Assembly: GCF_000607165.1 (NCBI RefSeq)
Contig: NZ_JFZG01000008.1
Coordinates: 434,001-498,000 of the forward strand
Direction of reading: 5' to 3'
Source: Ralstonia pickettii
Lineage (GTDB): Bacteria; Pseudomonadota; Gammaproteobacteria; Burkholderiales; Burkholderiaceae
DNA length: 64,000 nucleotides
How positions within the stretch are numbered: position 1 is the first letter of the stretch; each line of letters begins with the position of its first letter. Below, one piece after another: positions 46,971 through 56,636 of this stretch. The notes under the pieces were generated by a model. The model was not told where the DNA came from. It was given only the letters and a program-made list of their open reading frames with translations, and did not search any database. The translations under genes and the position numbers were made by a program.

Positions 46971-48977
46971 TTACCAGCCGAAGCCAGCGCCGACCCCAAC
47001 GTTGTACTCACTGCCGCCTGCCGTGGAGCCGCCGATGGTGACCGTGGCGCGCGAGCCGATCTTGCGCTGGTAGCCGATCGCGAGTGCTGCCTGGCCGCGG
47101 TACACCCCGGTGCCGATGGCCATGCGGTTATCGGTTTGCAGGCCGGCAGCGCTTGCCATCATGGTCGACATGGCGGCACTCATTGCACCCACGCGATTGA
47201 CCTTGGTGTCGATCTGATTGACTTGGTTCTGCACGTTCCCCAGACCTTGTTGCACATCGGCCACCTTGTTGTCCACGCGATCGAGCTGTGCCTTGTTAAC
47301 GGCGTCCGTAGCTTGCGTGCCTTCTGCAACGTTGGTGATGGCGCGCTCGTTGCCAACGGAGCCGACCGACACGCTGTTGGCGCGATCGGCCACCGAGTGA
47401 GCACCCACTGCGACAGCATTGTCTGCCGACGCGACGGCATTGGCACCGGTCGCCGTGGAATTTGCACCGCTGGCAACGGCGTTGGCGCCCGATGCTGTGG
47501 AGTAGTTGCCGGTTGCTGCGGCTTCCTCCTTCGTTGCCGGGTCACCGCTGCCGCCGCTACCGACAAACCGAGGATTTTCCGCGCCGCCGCCATCGCTCGT
47601 GGCACCCTCCAGCTTGTTGACGCGGCCGTCGAGGTTCGCGAGCGCATCACCCACGTTGTTATGCACGGTCTTGTCCGTGAACGAATACATCGGGGGCGTC
47701 CACACACCGTTGTTGAACCCGGCACCGCCGCCCAAGGCGCTGCCAACACTGTTGAGCTGGCTGAAGTTCACAGCGTCGTTGTCAGCCACGCCATTTGCTA
47801 CGTTGCTCAGCTTCACCGCATCGCCACCCTTGTTCAGCGTCACGCTAGATTTGGTGGCATCGTCGTACACGACTACGTTTGCGATGCTGCCGTCGTCGCG
47901 GACCAGACCGGTGTTCTTGAGCTGGCGTACGTTCACGGCATCGGTGTCATCCGTACCTTCGGCCACGTTCTTGACCTGCACCGGCCCCGTGCCTGCGCCC
48001 TGGAGCGTCACGCTTGTGCCGCCTGCGTCGTATTGCACGGAATTGCTGGCCAAGCTGGCCGCGTTATCGGCCACGGACTTGACGTCATTGAGTTGGCCAC
48101 CGTTGACGGCATCCTTGCTATCGGCTTCCACCTTACCGTCGGCGACGTTACCCAGTTGCACCGCATCGCCACCCTTGTTCAGCGTCACGCTGGATTTGGT
48201 GGCATCGTCATAGATGACGGCGTTGCCGACGCTGCCGTCGTTGCCGATCAGGCCGGCGTTCTTGAGCTGCTGGACGTTCACGGCATCGGTGTCTGCCGTA
48301 CCAGCGGTGACGTTGGTCAGCTTGCGCGTGATGGCGTTGCCGTCCACGTCCTTGCCGGCGAAGTTCACAGCATCACCATCGGTGTCTTTCGCTACGCTGA
48401 TCTCAGCGCCAGCCCCGGCCTGCTGGACCATGCCGGCCTTGCCGTTGGTGAGGTTGGTGATGTTGTTGGCGTTGGTGACGATACTGGCAGCATTACCCTT
48501 GATACGATCGTCGAGATTGCCGAGCGCGCCGCCCACGGTTGAGTACGTCGTGCTTCCCGTGCTGTCCGCACCCAGTGTGTAGGTCGGCGCAACAACGGCA
48601 CCCGTCACGCTATTGAGGCGAGCATCGCCACCGAGTGCGGTAAGCGCACCGTTGAGCTGGTTGACGGTCACGGCATCGGTTGTACCGATACCATTTTGAA
48701 CGCCCGTCAGGCGACGGTTTTGTCCCGCTAAATTAGAGAAATTGACCGAACCTCCGGTCACACCGCTGCCAATATTGATCGGCCCTCCAGCGTCCGGCTG
48801 CTCGATCAGCGTTTGCGCCATCGCCCCAGGCGCAGAAAGCAATACCGTGCCCGCGATCAGCGCAGAAACCGCAGCCCGCACAACAGGACGTCCCTTGCCA
48901 CGCCCACGCGCGATTTCCGAAACTGCCATCCATACGCCAATCGCTTTGTTGAAAACGACGCGATATGCCTTGTTCAT
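46971..48977 (-). CDS. Trimeric autotransporter adhesin, YadA-like
   Basis: This 668-residue outer-membrane adhesin (type Vc secretion) starts with the extended signal peptide region MNKAYRVVFNKAIGVWMAVS. Repeated Trp-ring/neck-type modules follow (DAVNVQQLKNAGLI, SVTLNKGGDAVQLGNVADG, SVTLNKGGDAVKLSNVANG), then YadA-head-like SGANAVASGANSTATGANA repeats. A neck (TQATDAVNKAQLDRVD), a coiled coil and the C-terminal anchor barrel ending GGSEYNVGVGAGFGW complete it. It is short for the class. The head-like repeats lie close to the anchor, after the neck modules, an unusual order. Confidence 0.93.
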   Translation of the reverse strand: MNKAYRVVFNKAIGVWMAVSEIARGRGKGRPVVRAAVSALIAGTVLLSAPGAMAQTLIEQPDAGGPINIGSGVTGGSVNFSNLAGQNRRLTGVQNGIGTTDAVTVNQLNGALTALGGDARLNSVTGAVVAPTYTLGADSTGSTTYSTVGGALGNLDDRIKGNAASIVTNANNITNLTNGKAGMVQQAGAGAEISVAKDTDGDAVNFAGKDVDGNAITRKLTNVTAGTADTDAVNVQQLKNAGLIGNDGSVGNAVIYDDATKSSVTLNKGGDAVQLGNVADGKVEADSKDAVNGGQLNDVKSVADNAASLASNSVQYDAGGTSVTLQGAGTGPVQVKNVAEGTDDTDAVNVRQLKNTGLVRDDGSIANVVVYDDATKSSVTLNKGGDAVKLSNVANGVADNDAVNFSQLNSVGSALGGGAGFNNGVWTPPMYSFTDKTVHNNVGDALANLDGRVNKLEGATSDGGGAENPRFVGSGGSGDPATKEEAAATGNYSTASGANAVASGANSTATGANAVASADNAVAVGAHSVADRANSVSVGSVGNERAITNVAEGTQATDAVNKAQLDRVDNKVADVQQGLGNVQNQVNQIDTKVNRVGAMSAAMSTMMASAAGLQTDNRMAIGTGVYRGQAALAIGYQRKIGSRATVTIGGSTAGGSEYNVGVGAGFGW

Positions 48978-49491
48978 GTCAATTACCCTGCGAAATAAGA
49001 AACGGAATCCGGTACTGATCCGTGCCGCGGATCAGCCGGCGCAGAGTCTGTAGAAATCAAGGGGCAAGTTCTGTTGATTTTCGTGCGCATCGCAATAAGC
49101 GATGGAATCCGCAAGATCAGAAAATTCCTACATCAAGGCGTACGGCCGATGCTAGACCGCTGGTTTTGATGGCATAAAGATGCCCATTGCCACCACAAGA
49201 AATTACAGATGTCAGCCAATTCTTAGTTTTGAATTTGACAACCATCAATCAGTGGATTCCAAAATCTGGTAGCGACCTCGCTGTGCCGCGCAAAAGGAAA
49301 TGCGTCAAAAACGTGGTTTAAAAAACGACTCCATCGGAAACTGCGAGCCTAAAAATCGACAAAAAAATAAAAAACGGAGGCGAGGCCCCTGGGCACCCGC
49401 CGCCGTGCCGAGGGCGGGAACCATCGGATCGCACGTGCTACCATCCCCTTCCGCTGTACGTTCCCGCCTGCTTTTTCTTCTGCCTCTTCCC
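48978..49491. other. 514-bp AT-richer divergent region, adhesin / rep
   Basis: No gene was recognised. Base composition is visibly richer in A and T than the rest of the window, especially 49040-49375 (for example AAAAAAATAAAAAACGG near 49360). It separates the adhesin and rep starts and should hold both promoters; I could not assign them. An AT-rich region before an adhesin suits silencing by an H-NS-like protein (inference). Confidence 0.55.
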
Positions 49492-51612
49492 ATGTCTTCC
49501 GGTCTCGCCCACGGGCTCAATGCTGCCCAATCCGAAGGTGTGCATTACCTCGACGGCCCATGCCTGGTGCTGGCCGGGGCGGGCTCAGGCAAGACGCGCG
49601 TGATTACGCAGAAGATTGCGCACCTGATCCTCGACAAGGGCTTCGAACCGAGGCACATCGCTGCCGTTACGTTCACCAACAAGGCCGCCAAGGAAATGCA
49701 GGAGCGCGTGGCCAAGCTGATGGACGGCAAAACACGCGAAGACGGCAAGCGCATTCCCATCAAGCAGTTGACGGTGTGTACGTTCCACTCGCTCGGTGTG
49801 CAGATCCTGCGGGCCGAGGCCGAGCACGTGGGCCTCAAGCCGCGCTTCTCGATCATGGATTCGGACGACTGCTTCGGGATGATCCAGGAGCAACTGGCGA
49901 CCACCGACAAGCAACTGATCCGCCGTGTGCAGAGCACGATCTCGCTGTGGAAGAACGGTCTCGTCGACCCGGACACCGCGATTGCCGAGGCGCTCGCCAA
50001 CAACAACGTCGATGACCATCAGGCGGCGCTCGTCTACCGCAATTACGTTGCGACGCTGCACGCGTATCAGGCCGTGGATTTTGACGATCTGATTCGTATT
50101 CCTGCCGAGCTGTTCGCGCGCAATGAAGAGGTGCGGCTGAAGTGGCAGAACCGCCTGCGCTACTTCCTTGTCGACGAATACCAGGACACCAACGCCTGCC
50201 AGTACCAGTTGCTGAAGCTCCTGGCGGGTGGCTCACACCTGCGTGCGCCGGCCTTCACGGCGGTGGGCGACGACGATCAGGCCATCTACGGCTGGCGCGG
50301 CGCCACGCTCGACAACCTCAAGCTGTTGCAGACGGATTTCCCGAACCTGAAGGTCATCAAGCTGGAGCAGAACTACCGCTCCACCGTGCGCATCCTGAAT
50401 GCGGCCAACGCCGTGATCGCGCAGAACCCGAAGCTGTTCGAGAAGACGCTGTGGAGCGAGCACGGCATGGGCGACGCGATCAACGTGACCAGCGCCAATG
50501 ACGAAGAGCACGAAGCCGAGAGCGTGGTCTTCAAGCTCTCTGCCCACAAGTTCGAGCGCCGCGCGCAGTTTCGGGATTACGCGATCCTGTATCGCGGCAA
50601 CTTCCAGGCACGCCTGTTTGAGCAGATCCTGCGCCGCGAGCGCATTCCGTATGTGCTCTCGGGCGGCCAGAGCTTTTTCGACAAGGCCGAGATCAAGGAC
50701 CTGTGCGCCTACCTGCGGCTGATTGCCAATGCGGATGACGATCCTGCGTTCATCCGCGCCATCACCACGCCCAAGCGCGGCGTGGGCAACGCGACGCTGG
50801 AAGTGCTGGGTTCGTTTGCGGGACAGGCGAAGGTGTCGCTGTTCGAAGCGGCGATGATGGGCGGCATCGAAGCCCAACTGGCGCCGCGCCAGCTCGAGCC
50901 GCTGCGGGTGTTTTGCGAGTTCATCGTGCGGCTGTCGGACCGGGCCGCCAAGGAACCAGCCGCCACGCTGCTCGACGAGATGATGGAAGGCATCCATTAC
51001 GAGGCCTACCTGTATGACACCCACGACGAGCGCCAGGCCCAGAACAAGTGGACCAACGTGCTGGAGTTTCTCGACTGGCTCAAGCGCAAGGGCACCAAGC
51101 CCGAGAAAGACGACGACGAAGAGGCCACCGGTTTCGACAATGCCGATGGCCTGATGGACGCCGGCAAAAACCTGCTGGAGCTCACGCAGACCATCGCGCT
51201 GATCAGCATGCTCGAAGGCAAGGAAGAGGACCCGGATGCTGTGCGCCTGTCAACGCTGCATGCGAGCAAGGGGCTCGAATATCCGCACGTGTTCCTGGTG
51301 GGCGTGGAAGAGGGCATCCTGCCGCACTGCCGCGAAGACGATGATCTGACCGACGAGAAGATCGAAGAAGAGCGGCGGTTGATGTATGTGGGCATCACGC
51401 GGGCGCAGCGCAGTCTGCATATCAGCTGGTGCAAGAAGCGCAAGCGTGCGCGGGAGACGGTGGTGTGTGAGCCGTCGCGCTATATCGCGGAGATGAAGCT
51501 TGGCGAAGACGCGGGGCCGACACCGGAGGACACCATGCCGGCGATGTCGCCGAAGGATCGGCTCGGGGCGTTGAAGGGGTTGCTGGCGGCGAAGAAACCT
51601 GTGGCTTCGTGA
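49492..51612 (+). CDS. rep: ATP-dependent DNA helicase Rep (UvrD family)
   Basis: This 706-residue superfamily 1A 3'-5' helicase has motif I AGAGSGKTRVITQKIAHL, motif Ia AVTFTNKAAKEM, motif II VDEYQDTNACQY, motif III VGDDDQAIYGWRGA, motif IV LEQNYRST and C-terminal motifs LSTLHASKGLEYPHVFLVG and RRLMYVGITRAQ. Length and the short C-terminus favour Rep over UvrD. The ATG at 49492 (MSSGLAHGLNAAQ) is chosen because the upstream frame is Lys/Arg-rich and unlike helicases. It aids forks through protein blocks. Confidence 0.92.
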   Translation: MSSGLAHGLNAAQSEGVHYLDGPCLVLAGAGSGKTRVITQKIAHLILDKGFEPRHIAAVTFTNKAAKEMQERVAKLMDGKTREDGKRIPIKQLTVCTFHSLGVQILRAEAEHVGLKPRFSIMDSDDCFGMIQEQLATTDKQLIRRVQSTISLWKNGLVDPDTAIAEALANNNVDDHQAALVYRNYVATLHAYQAVDFDDLIRIPAELFARNEEVRLKWQNRLRYFLVDEYQDTNACQYQLLKLLAGGSHLRAPAFTAVGDDDQAIYGWRGATLDNLKLLQTDFPNLKVIKLEQNYRSTVRILNAANAVIAQNPKLFEKTLWSEHGMGDAINVTSANDEEHEAESVVFKLSAHKFERRAQFRDYAILYRGNFQARLFEQILRRERIPYVLSGGQSFFDKAEIKDLCAYLRLIANADDDPAFIRAITTPKRGVGNATLEVLGSFAGQAKVSLFEAAMMGGIEAQLAPRQLEPLRVFCEFIVRLSDRAAKEPAATLLDEMMEGIHYEAYLYDTHDERQAQNKWTNVLEFLDWLKRKGTKPEKDDDEEATGFDNADGLMDAGKNLLELTQTIALISMLEGKEEDPDAVRLSTLHASKGLEYPHVFLVGVEEGILPHCREDDDLTDEKIEEERRLMYVGITRAQRSLHISWCKKRKRARETVVCEPSRYIAEMKLGEDAGPTPEDTMPAMSPKDRLGALKGLLAAKKPVAS

Positions 51613-51633
51613 TTGGTTTTTTTGTTCTTTGTT

Positions 51634-51671
51634 TGTGGTGCATCCCTTGCTTCATCCCCTGCCGGGGCTGA
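51634..51671. repeat. Repeat family, terminal stub D
   Basis: About 38 bp match only the outer tip of the family (TGTGGTGCATCCCTTGCTTC, then ATCCCCTGCCGGGGCTGA). The similarity stops exactly there and unrelated sequence follows. It lies in the 85-bp convergent gap between rep and the ABC binding protein gene. Confidence 0.8.
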
Positions 51672-51697
51672 AACAGAACCAGACCACCAAGTCCAAA

Positions 51698-52786
51698 TCA
51701 ATTCCCCGCCCCCTGAATGTAATTCAGATCAACAAACTCACTCCCCCGATTCCCACGCGTGAAATCAAGCGTGAACCCGCCCACATCAACGCGGGTCTGC
51801 AATGCACGCCGCAGTTCTGCACCGGCAACCTTGCCACCGCTGGCATTCATCGACTGAATCAAATACACCGCAGCGATATACCCCGACAGCGTTGCAGCAG
51901 AAGGCGGCTCATCCAGAAACTGCTTCATCCGCGCCATATGCTCGCGCGCGACCTTGGTGGCGCCGCTGGCCGGGTTCGGCACCGTCTGCGCGAGCAGCAT
52001 GCCGCCGCTGTACCCCGCGCCCAGGATCTCCCGCGCCACTTGTGGGTTGACCGACGATAGCCCGACGAGAAAGCCGTACCACCCCTGCTGCGCCAGCGCA
52101 CGCCCAACGGTGGCGTAGGTCAGCGTATCGCCAGCGATGATCACTGCCGTGGGTTTTGTCAGTGCAATACGGGCAGCAAGTTCCGCCGGGTCTCCGGTGA
52201 GCGTGTAAAGGTCCAGCGTCTCCCCAGTGCTCCCCTTGGCTAACGTGCCTCGCAGACGCGCACCAAGCTGCGGATCAAAGCCTGCTGCAGTGACGAGCGC
52301 AATCCGCCGCATCCCGAACTGCCGCAGCCGGTTATGCGCAGCGACGATCTCGTGGTCGTAATCGGGGCGGATGAACAGGACGTTGTCAGACGCGGATGTC
52401 GCGCCCGAGAGCGGGGCGAGCAGCGGCACGTTGCGCCGTGCGATCTCGGCAGACGCGACCAGCGCGGGCAGCAGGCGTTCGCTTACGCCAAAGAGCACTT
52501 CTACATGGTCGCGATCGATCATGTCGACGGCCTGCGGTACGGCTTCACCAAGCGCAGCTTCGCGCCGGACGAGGCTGATGCGCCGGCCCTTGATGCCGCC
52601 GTTCTGGTTGGCCGCATCGAATGCAACCTTGGCGCCGGCCATGAAGTCGCGCGCGTAGTCGGCTTGGTCTGCACCGCGTTCGACCAGTTGGCCGACGACA
52701 AAAGACGTACCCTGCGCATGCACCGCCAGCGTCACGGCCGCGCAGGCCAGCGCACATGCGCCGCGGCGTGCCAGTCTCTGCCACAT
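51698..52786 (-). CDS. ABC transporter substrate-binding protein, LivK-type fold
   Basis: This 362-residue periplasmic binding protein (Peripla_BP_6 type) has a signal peptide (RRGACALACAAVTLAVHA|QG). It continues FVVGQLVERGADQADYARDF, AFDAANQNGGIKGRRISLV and DNVLFIRPDYDHEIVAAHNR, as in amino-acid and amide receptors. The start at 52786 is fixed by the signal peptide; the frame runs further upstream. No transporter genes are adjacent. It is divergent from hemN. Confidence 0.88.
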   Translation of the reverse strand: MWQRLARRGACALACAAVTLAVHAQGTSFVVGQLVERGADQADYARDFMAGAKVAFDAANQNGGIKGRRISLVRREAALGEAVPQAVDMIDRDHVEVLFGVSERLLPALVASAEIARRNVPLLAPLSGATSASDNVLFIRPDYDHEIVAAHNRLRQFGMRRIALVTAAGFDPQLGARLRGTLAKGSTGETLDLYTLTGDPAELAARIALTKPTAVIIAGDTLTYATVGRALAQQGWYGFLVGLSSVNPQVAREILGAGYSGGMLLAQTVPNPASGATKVAREHMARMKQFLDEPPSAATLSGYIAAVYLIQSMNASGGKVAGAELRRALQTRVDVGGFTLDFTRGNRGSEFVDLNYIQGAGN

Positions 52787-52970
52787 GGTGTTTCCCCCAA
52801 AAAATCGAGTCGACGACCTGCGCTGTTGTGTTGTTGTGACGGCCAGCGTATGGCTGGCGACGCGGCCATGGTGCCGATTGTCGATGTTAGGGGGTAGAAC
52901 GTGACAGATCGGTGAAGTTGGGTCCCTCCCGGCGGAGGGGGCGATGCGTTTGAACAGGCGGTGACTGACG

Positions 52971-52984
52971 TTGACACACATCAA
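52971..52984 (+). promoter_or_regulatory. FNR/ANR-type box before hemN
   Basis: TTGACACACATCAA matches the FNR/ANR consensus TTGAT-N4-ATCAA in nine of ten positions. Its centre is 52977.5. A class II promoter would start near 53019, and TAGGAT at 53007-53012 fits as the -10 element. This predicts induction of hemN at low oxygen. Confidence 0.7.
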
Positions 52985-53040
52985 CGCGACACCCGCACCG
53001 CAGTTTTAGGATGAACCATCGCCCCCACAACAATCGCCCC

Positions 53041-54525
53041 ATGTTTCCGTTCGCCAAGCCGGCCGACGATCCGTCCGCCGCAAATGACACCGCCTTCCGC
53101 TGGTCGGCGCCGCAGGTGCGCGAGCTCGCGCAGCGCTTTGATACGCACGGCCCGCGCTACACGTCGTACCCGACGGCAGACCGCTTTCACAACAAATTCG
53201 GTAACGCCGATTACCTCGACGCCTTGCACCGCCGCGCGGCGATTGCGCCCGCGCTGCATGCGCCGCTGTCGCTGTACATGCACCTGCCGTTCTGCGCGAA
53301 CCTTTGCTATTACTGTGGCTGCAACAAGGTCATCACCAAGGATCGCTCGCGCAGCGCACGCTACGTTGAAACCCTCGCCCGCGAGATGGCGATGGTGGCC
53401 AACCAGATTGGCCCCCTGCGCCGCGTAACGCAGTTGCATTGGGGTGGCGGCACGCCCACTTTCCTTGCGCACGACGAAATGCGCGCCGTGATGGCCGCCT
53501 CGCGTGAGCATTTCGATCTGGCCAACGATGGCGAGATCTCCGTCGAACTCGACCCACGCCACGCCGACGACGCCACGCTTGAAGTCCTGGCCGAAATCGG
53601 GTTCAACCGCGCAAGCCTCGGCATTCAAGACTTTGACCCCGATGTCCAGCGCGCGGTCCACCGCATCCAGAGCGTGGAAGAGACACGCCGCGTGGTCGAC
53701 ACGGCGCGCCGGCTGGGCTTCGAGTCGATCAGCTTCGACCTGATCTACGGCTTGCCGTATCAGCGCACGGAAACCTTCAACGCCACGCTGGATCGTGTGC
53801 TGGAGATGGCGCCTGATCGGCTGTCCGTCTACAGCTATGCGCACCTGCCGCATCTGTTCAAGGCGCAGCGCCGCATCGACATGCTCACGCTGCCGACCGC
53901 AGACGAAAAACTCGATTTGCTGGCGATGACGGTGGAGCGCCTCGTTGCCGAGGGCTATGTCTACATTGGCATGGACCACTTCGCGCGGCCTGACGATGCA
54001 CTCGCCATCGCGCAGCGCGAAGGGCGGCTGCAGCGCAATTTCCAGGGCTATTCGACGCACGCCGATTGCGACATGCTGGCCTTTGGCGTGTCCGCCATCA
54101 GCCGCGTGGGTGATGTGTATGCGCAGAACGAGAAGAATCTCGACGCCTATTACGCACGTATCGACGCCGGCGAACTTGCCGTGCTGCGCGGCATGTCGCT
54201 CACGCCGGACGACCACGTGCGCCGCGCGCTGATTGGCGAGTTGATGTGCGGGTTCGAATTGAACATGCGCGCATTCGGTGCGCGCCACGGGCTGGACTTC
54301 AAGCGCAGCTTTGCGGACGAGCTGCAGGCGCTGGCACCCCTGGAGGAAGCCGGGCTGGTGAAGGTAGGGGACGAGCGTATCGTCATCACGCCGCAAGGGC
54401 GGCTGCTCGTACGCCGCATCGCCATGGTGTTCGATTCGCACCTGCGTGAGGCAGGCACGGAGCGCGCGGTGGAAGCCGAGGGCAAGCCCGTCACCTTCGT
54501 CCCGCGCTACTCCAAAGTGGTCTGA
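53041..54525 (+). CDS. hemN: Oxygen-independent coproporphyrinogen III dehydrogenase
   Basis: This radical-SAM enzyme of about 494 residues converts coproporphyrinogen III to protoporphyrinogen IX without oxygen. The cluster motif C85-x3-C89-x2-C92 lies in [16 protein letters not shown], with the extra Cys94 typical of true Hem[15 protein letters not shown] is the conserved N-terminal segment, and the C-terminal HemN domain includes [14 protein letters not shown]. Two starts are possible, 53011 and 53041. I prefer 53041 because the predicted -10 element overlaps the 53011 ATG and the inferred transcript begins downstream of it. Confidence 0.94.
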   Translation: MFPFAKPADDPSAANDTAFRWSAPQVRELAQRFDTHGPRYTSYPTADRFHNKFGNADYLDALHRRAAIAPALHAPLSLYMHLPFCANLCYYCGCNKVITKDRSRSARYVETLAREMAMVANQIGPLRRVTQLHWGGGTPTFLAHDEMRAVMAASREHFDLANDGEISVELDPRHADDATLEVLAEIGFNRASLGIQDFDPDVQRAVHRIQSVEETRRVVDTARRLGFESISFDLIYGLPYQRTETFNATLDRVLEMAPDRLSVYSYAHLPHLFKAQRRIDMLTLPTADEKLDLLAMTVERLVAEGYVYIGMDHFARPDDALAIAQREGRLQRNFQGYSTHADCDMLAFGVSAISRVGDVYAQNEKNLDAYYARIDAGELAVLRGMSLTPDDHVRRALIGELMCGFELNMRAFGARHGLDFKRSFADELQALAPLEEAGLVKVGDERIVITPQGRLLVRRIAMVFDSHLREAGTERAVEAEGKPVTFVPRYSKVV

Positions 54526-54549
54526 TCCGCCTACTGGCCCGACGTCACG

Positions 54550-56028
54550 TCAGACCGTTACCGGTTCGGGCTGCAGTGCAGTGGTTTGCGTCTGCGCACT
54601 GACCAGCGTCTGCGGCCAGATTTCCGCCAGGCGCAGCAGGTTGGTCGAACCGGCCTGGCCGAACGGCATGCCCGCCGTGATGGCGATCTGGTCGCCCGAC
54701 ACGGCAAAGCCTTCACGCGCAGCGGCACGGCACGCTGCATCCACCATTTCGTCGACGTTGCTCACATCGGGGCTGACCGTGCTGTGCACGCCCCACGTGA
54801 TCGCCAGACGGCGCGCCGTATCCAGGCGCGGCGTGATGCTCACGATGGGCGCGAGCGGCCGCTCGCGCGCGGCGCGCAGGCTGGTCTGACCGCTGGACGT
54901 GTAGGTGACGGTGGCCACTGCGCCCAGGATGTGCGTGACGTCGCGCAGGGCCGCGCAGATGGCGTCCTGGCGCGTGGGCAGCGGCGGTTGATGCTGCGCG
55001 TCGATCAGGTTGCGGTACAGCGGGTCGCGCTCGGTCTCGGCAATGATGCGGTTCATGATGCTGACCGCAGCCACCGGATGCTTGCCGCTGGCCGACTCGG
55101 CCGACAGCATCACGGCATCGGTGCCGTCATACACGGCGCTGGCCACGTCAGACGCTTCGGCACGCGTCGGCACCGGCGCCTCAATCATCGATTCCAGCAT
55201 CTGCGTGGCCACGACCACCGGCTTGCCGTGGTGGCGCGCCATGCGCAGGATGCGCTTCTGCACGCCAGGCACGCGCTCGGGCGGCAGTTCCACGCCCAGG
55301 TCGCCGCGCGCCACCATCAGGGCATCGGACGCCTGCACGATGTCTTCCAGATGCAGCAGCGCTGCGGGCTTCTCGATCTTGGAGAGCAGGCCGGCGCGGT
55401 CGCCAATGATCTCGCGCGCGGCGATCACGTCTTCGGCGCGCTGCACGAATGACAGTGCGATCCAATCGACGCCCAGCGACAGGGCGAAGTCCAGGTCGCG
55501 CAGGTCTTTCTCTGTGAGCGCCGGAATGGGGATCACCGCATCCGGCACGTTCACGCCCTTGCGGTCCGACAGCGGGCCGCCATCGACCACGCGCGTGACG
55601 ATGACCGTCGGATCGGCGGCTTCCACCTCCAGGCGGATCTTGCCGTCGTCGAGCAACAGCGATTGTCCTGGCGCGGCAGCCGCATACAGCTCAGGGTGCG
55701 GCAGGTGCACGCGGGTGACATCACCCGGCGTCGGGTCGCGGTCGAGCACAAAGCGATCGCCGTTCTTGAGCACGACACGGCCATCGGCGAACGTGCCGAT
55801 GCGCAGCTTCGGGCCTTGCATGTCAGCGAGGATGCCAATCGGGCGGCCGGTCTCGGCCTCCACCGCGCGCACGGTGTCGTAGCGCTTGCGGTGGTCTTCG
55901 TGCGAGCCGTGGCTGAAGTTCAAGCGAAAGACGTCTGCGCCGGCGTCGAAGAGGGCGCGGATGGTGTCTTTGTCGCTGCTGGCGGGGCCGAGGGTGGCTA
56001 GGATTTTGGTGTTGCGGAAGCGGCGCAT
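54550..56028 (-). CDS. pyk: Pyruvate kinase
   Basis: This 492-residue glycolytic enzyme converts PEP and ADP to pyruvate and ATP. It starts MRRFRNTKILATLGPASSDK, with catalytic segments LNFSHGSHEDHR, the signature LLSKIEKPAALLHLEDI, VARGDLGVELPPERV and MLSAESASGKHPV. The frame extends upstream into repeat copy E, but the conserved N-terminus fixes the start at 56028, so the repeat ends about 23 bp before the start. It lies last in a same-strand series after the D-glycerate pathway genes whose product, 2-phosphoglycerate, leads to PEP. Confidence 0.96.
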   Translation of the reverse strand: MRRFRNTKILATLGPASSDKDTIRALFDAGADVFRLNFSHGSHEDHRKRYDTVRAVEAETGRPIGILADMQGPKLRIGTFADGRVVLKNGDRFVLDRDPTPGDVTRVHLPHPELYAAAAPGQSLLLDDGKIRLEVEAADPTVIVTRVVDGGPLSDRKGVNVPDAVIPIPALTEKDLRDLDFALSLGVDWIALSFVQRAEDVIAAREIIGDRAGLLSKIEKPAALLHLEDIVQASDALMVARGDLGVELPPERVPGVQKRILRMARHHGKPVVVATQMLESMIEAPVPTRAEASDVASAVYDGTDAVMLSAESASGKHPVAAVSIMNRIIAETERDPLYRNLIDAQHQPPLPTRQDAICAALRDVTHILGAVATVTYTSSGQTSLRAARERPLAPIVSITPRLDTARRLAITWGVHSTVSPDVSNVDEMVDAACRAAAREGFAVSGDQIAITAGMPFGQAGSTNLLRLAEIWPQTLVSAQTQTTALQPEPVTV

Positions 56029-56050
56029 GTTGGTGTTTCCGGTGGGGTTG

Positions 56051-56602
56051 TTGTTTGAACCTTGGTGGTTCATCTCCCTTTCACCCCCTGCCGGGGGCGA
56101 CTCACTTTCTTTGTCTTGCCAAAGAAAAGTAAGCAAAGAAAGGCGCGCCCGAGATGGCGACCCCTTCCTTGAATTTGTGTAACCGGGCGGGGAAGGAGGC
56201 AAACTCGCTGCGCTCAAACAGCCTCCTTCCTTTTTTCGCCCGCTTACACAAATTCAAGGCGCCATCTAGGGCAGGGTGCGGCCACACAATCTGTGCGCAG
56301 TCCTAGTTGGCTCTTGTTTGATGCTGCGTTGCTCGCTTTGCTTCGCGTTGTGCTGCTGGTTCCTACTGCACTCGTGCTCGATGGTGTGGCCGTTGGAGCC
56401 CTAGATGGCGCCTTGAATTTCTGTTGCAGAGAGGAAAAAGAGGGCAGGCCTGTCTGAGCGAAGCGAGTTTTCCCCTTCCCCTCTCTGCGACATAAATTCA
56501 AGGGGAAGTCGCCATCTCGGGCGCGCCTTTCTTTGCTTACTTTCTTTGGCAAGACAAAGAAAGTGAGTCAGCCCCGGCAGGGGATGAAACAAGGGATGAA
56601 CC
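56051..56602. repeat. Composite palindromic repeat, copy E (full)
   Basis: Full copy between pyk and the glycerate kinase gene. The left tip begins TTGTTTGAACCTTGGTGG. The left hairpin 56167-56259 is nearly perfect: CCTTGAATTTGTGTAA / TTACACAAATTCAAGG and GGAAGGAGGC / GCCTCCTTCC around the conserved loop. The right hairpin 56411-56503 pairs only in its outer part; its inner arms do not match. The centre (56270-56400) closes with CGGCCACAC / GTGTGGCCG. It is nearly the same as copy F and in the same orientation. Confidence 0.9.
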
Positions 56603-56636
56603 AAAAGCATCAATCCATCCCTCGTCCAGTCCAACG

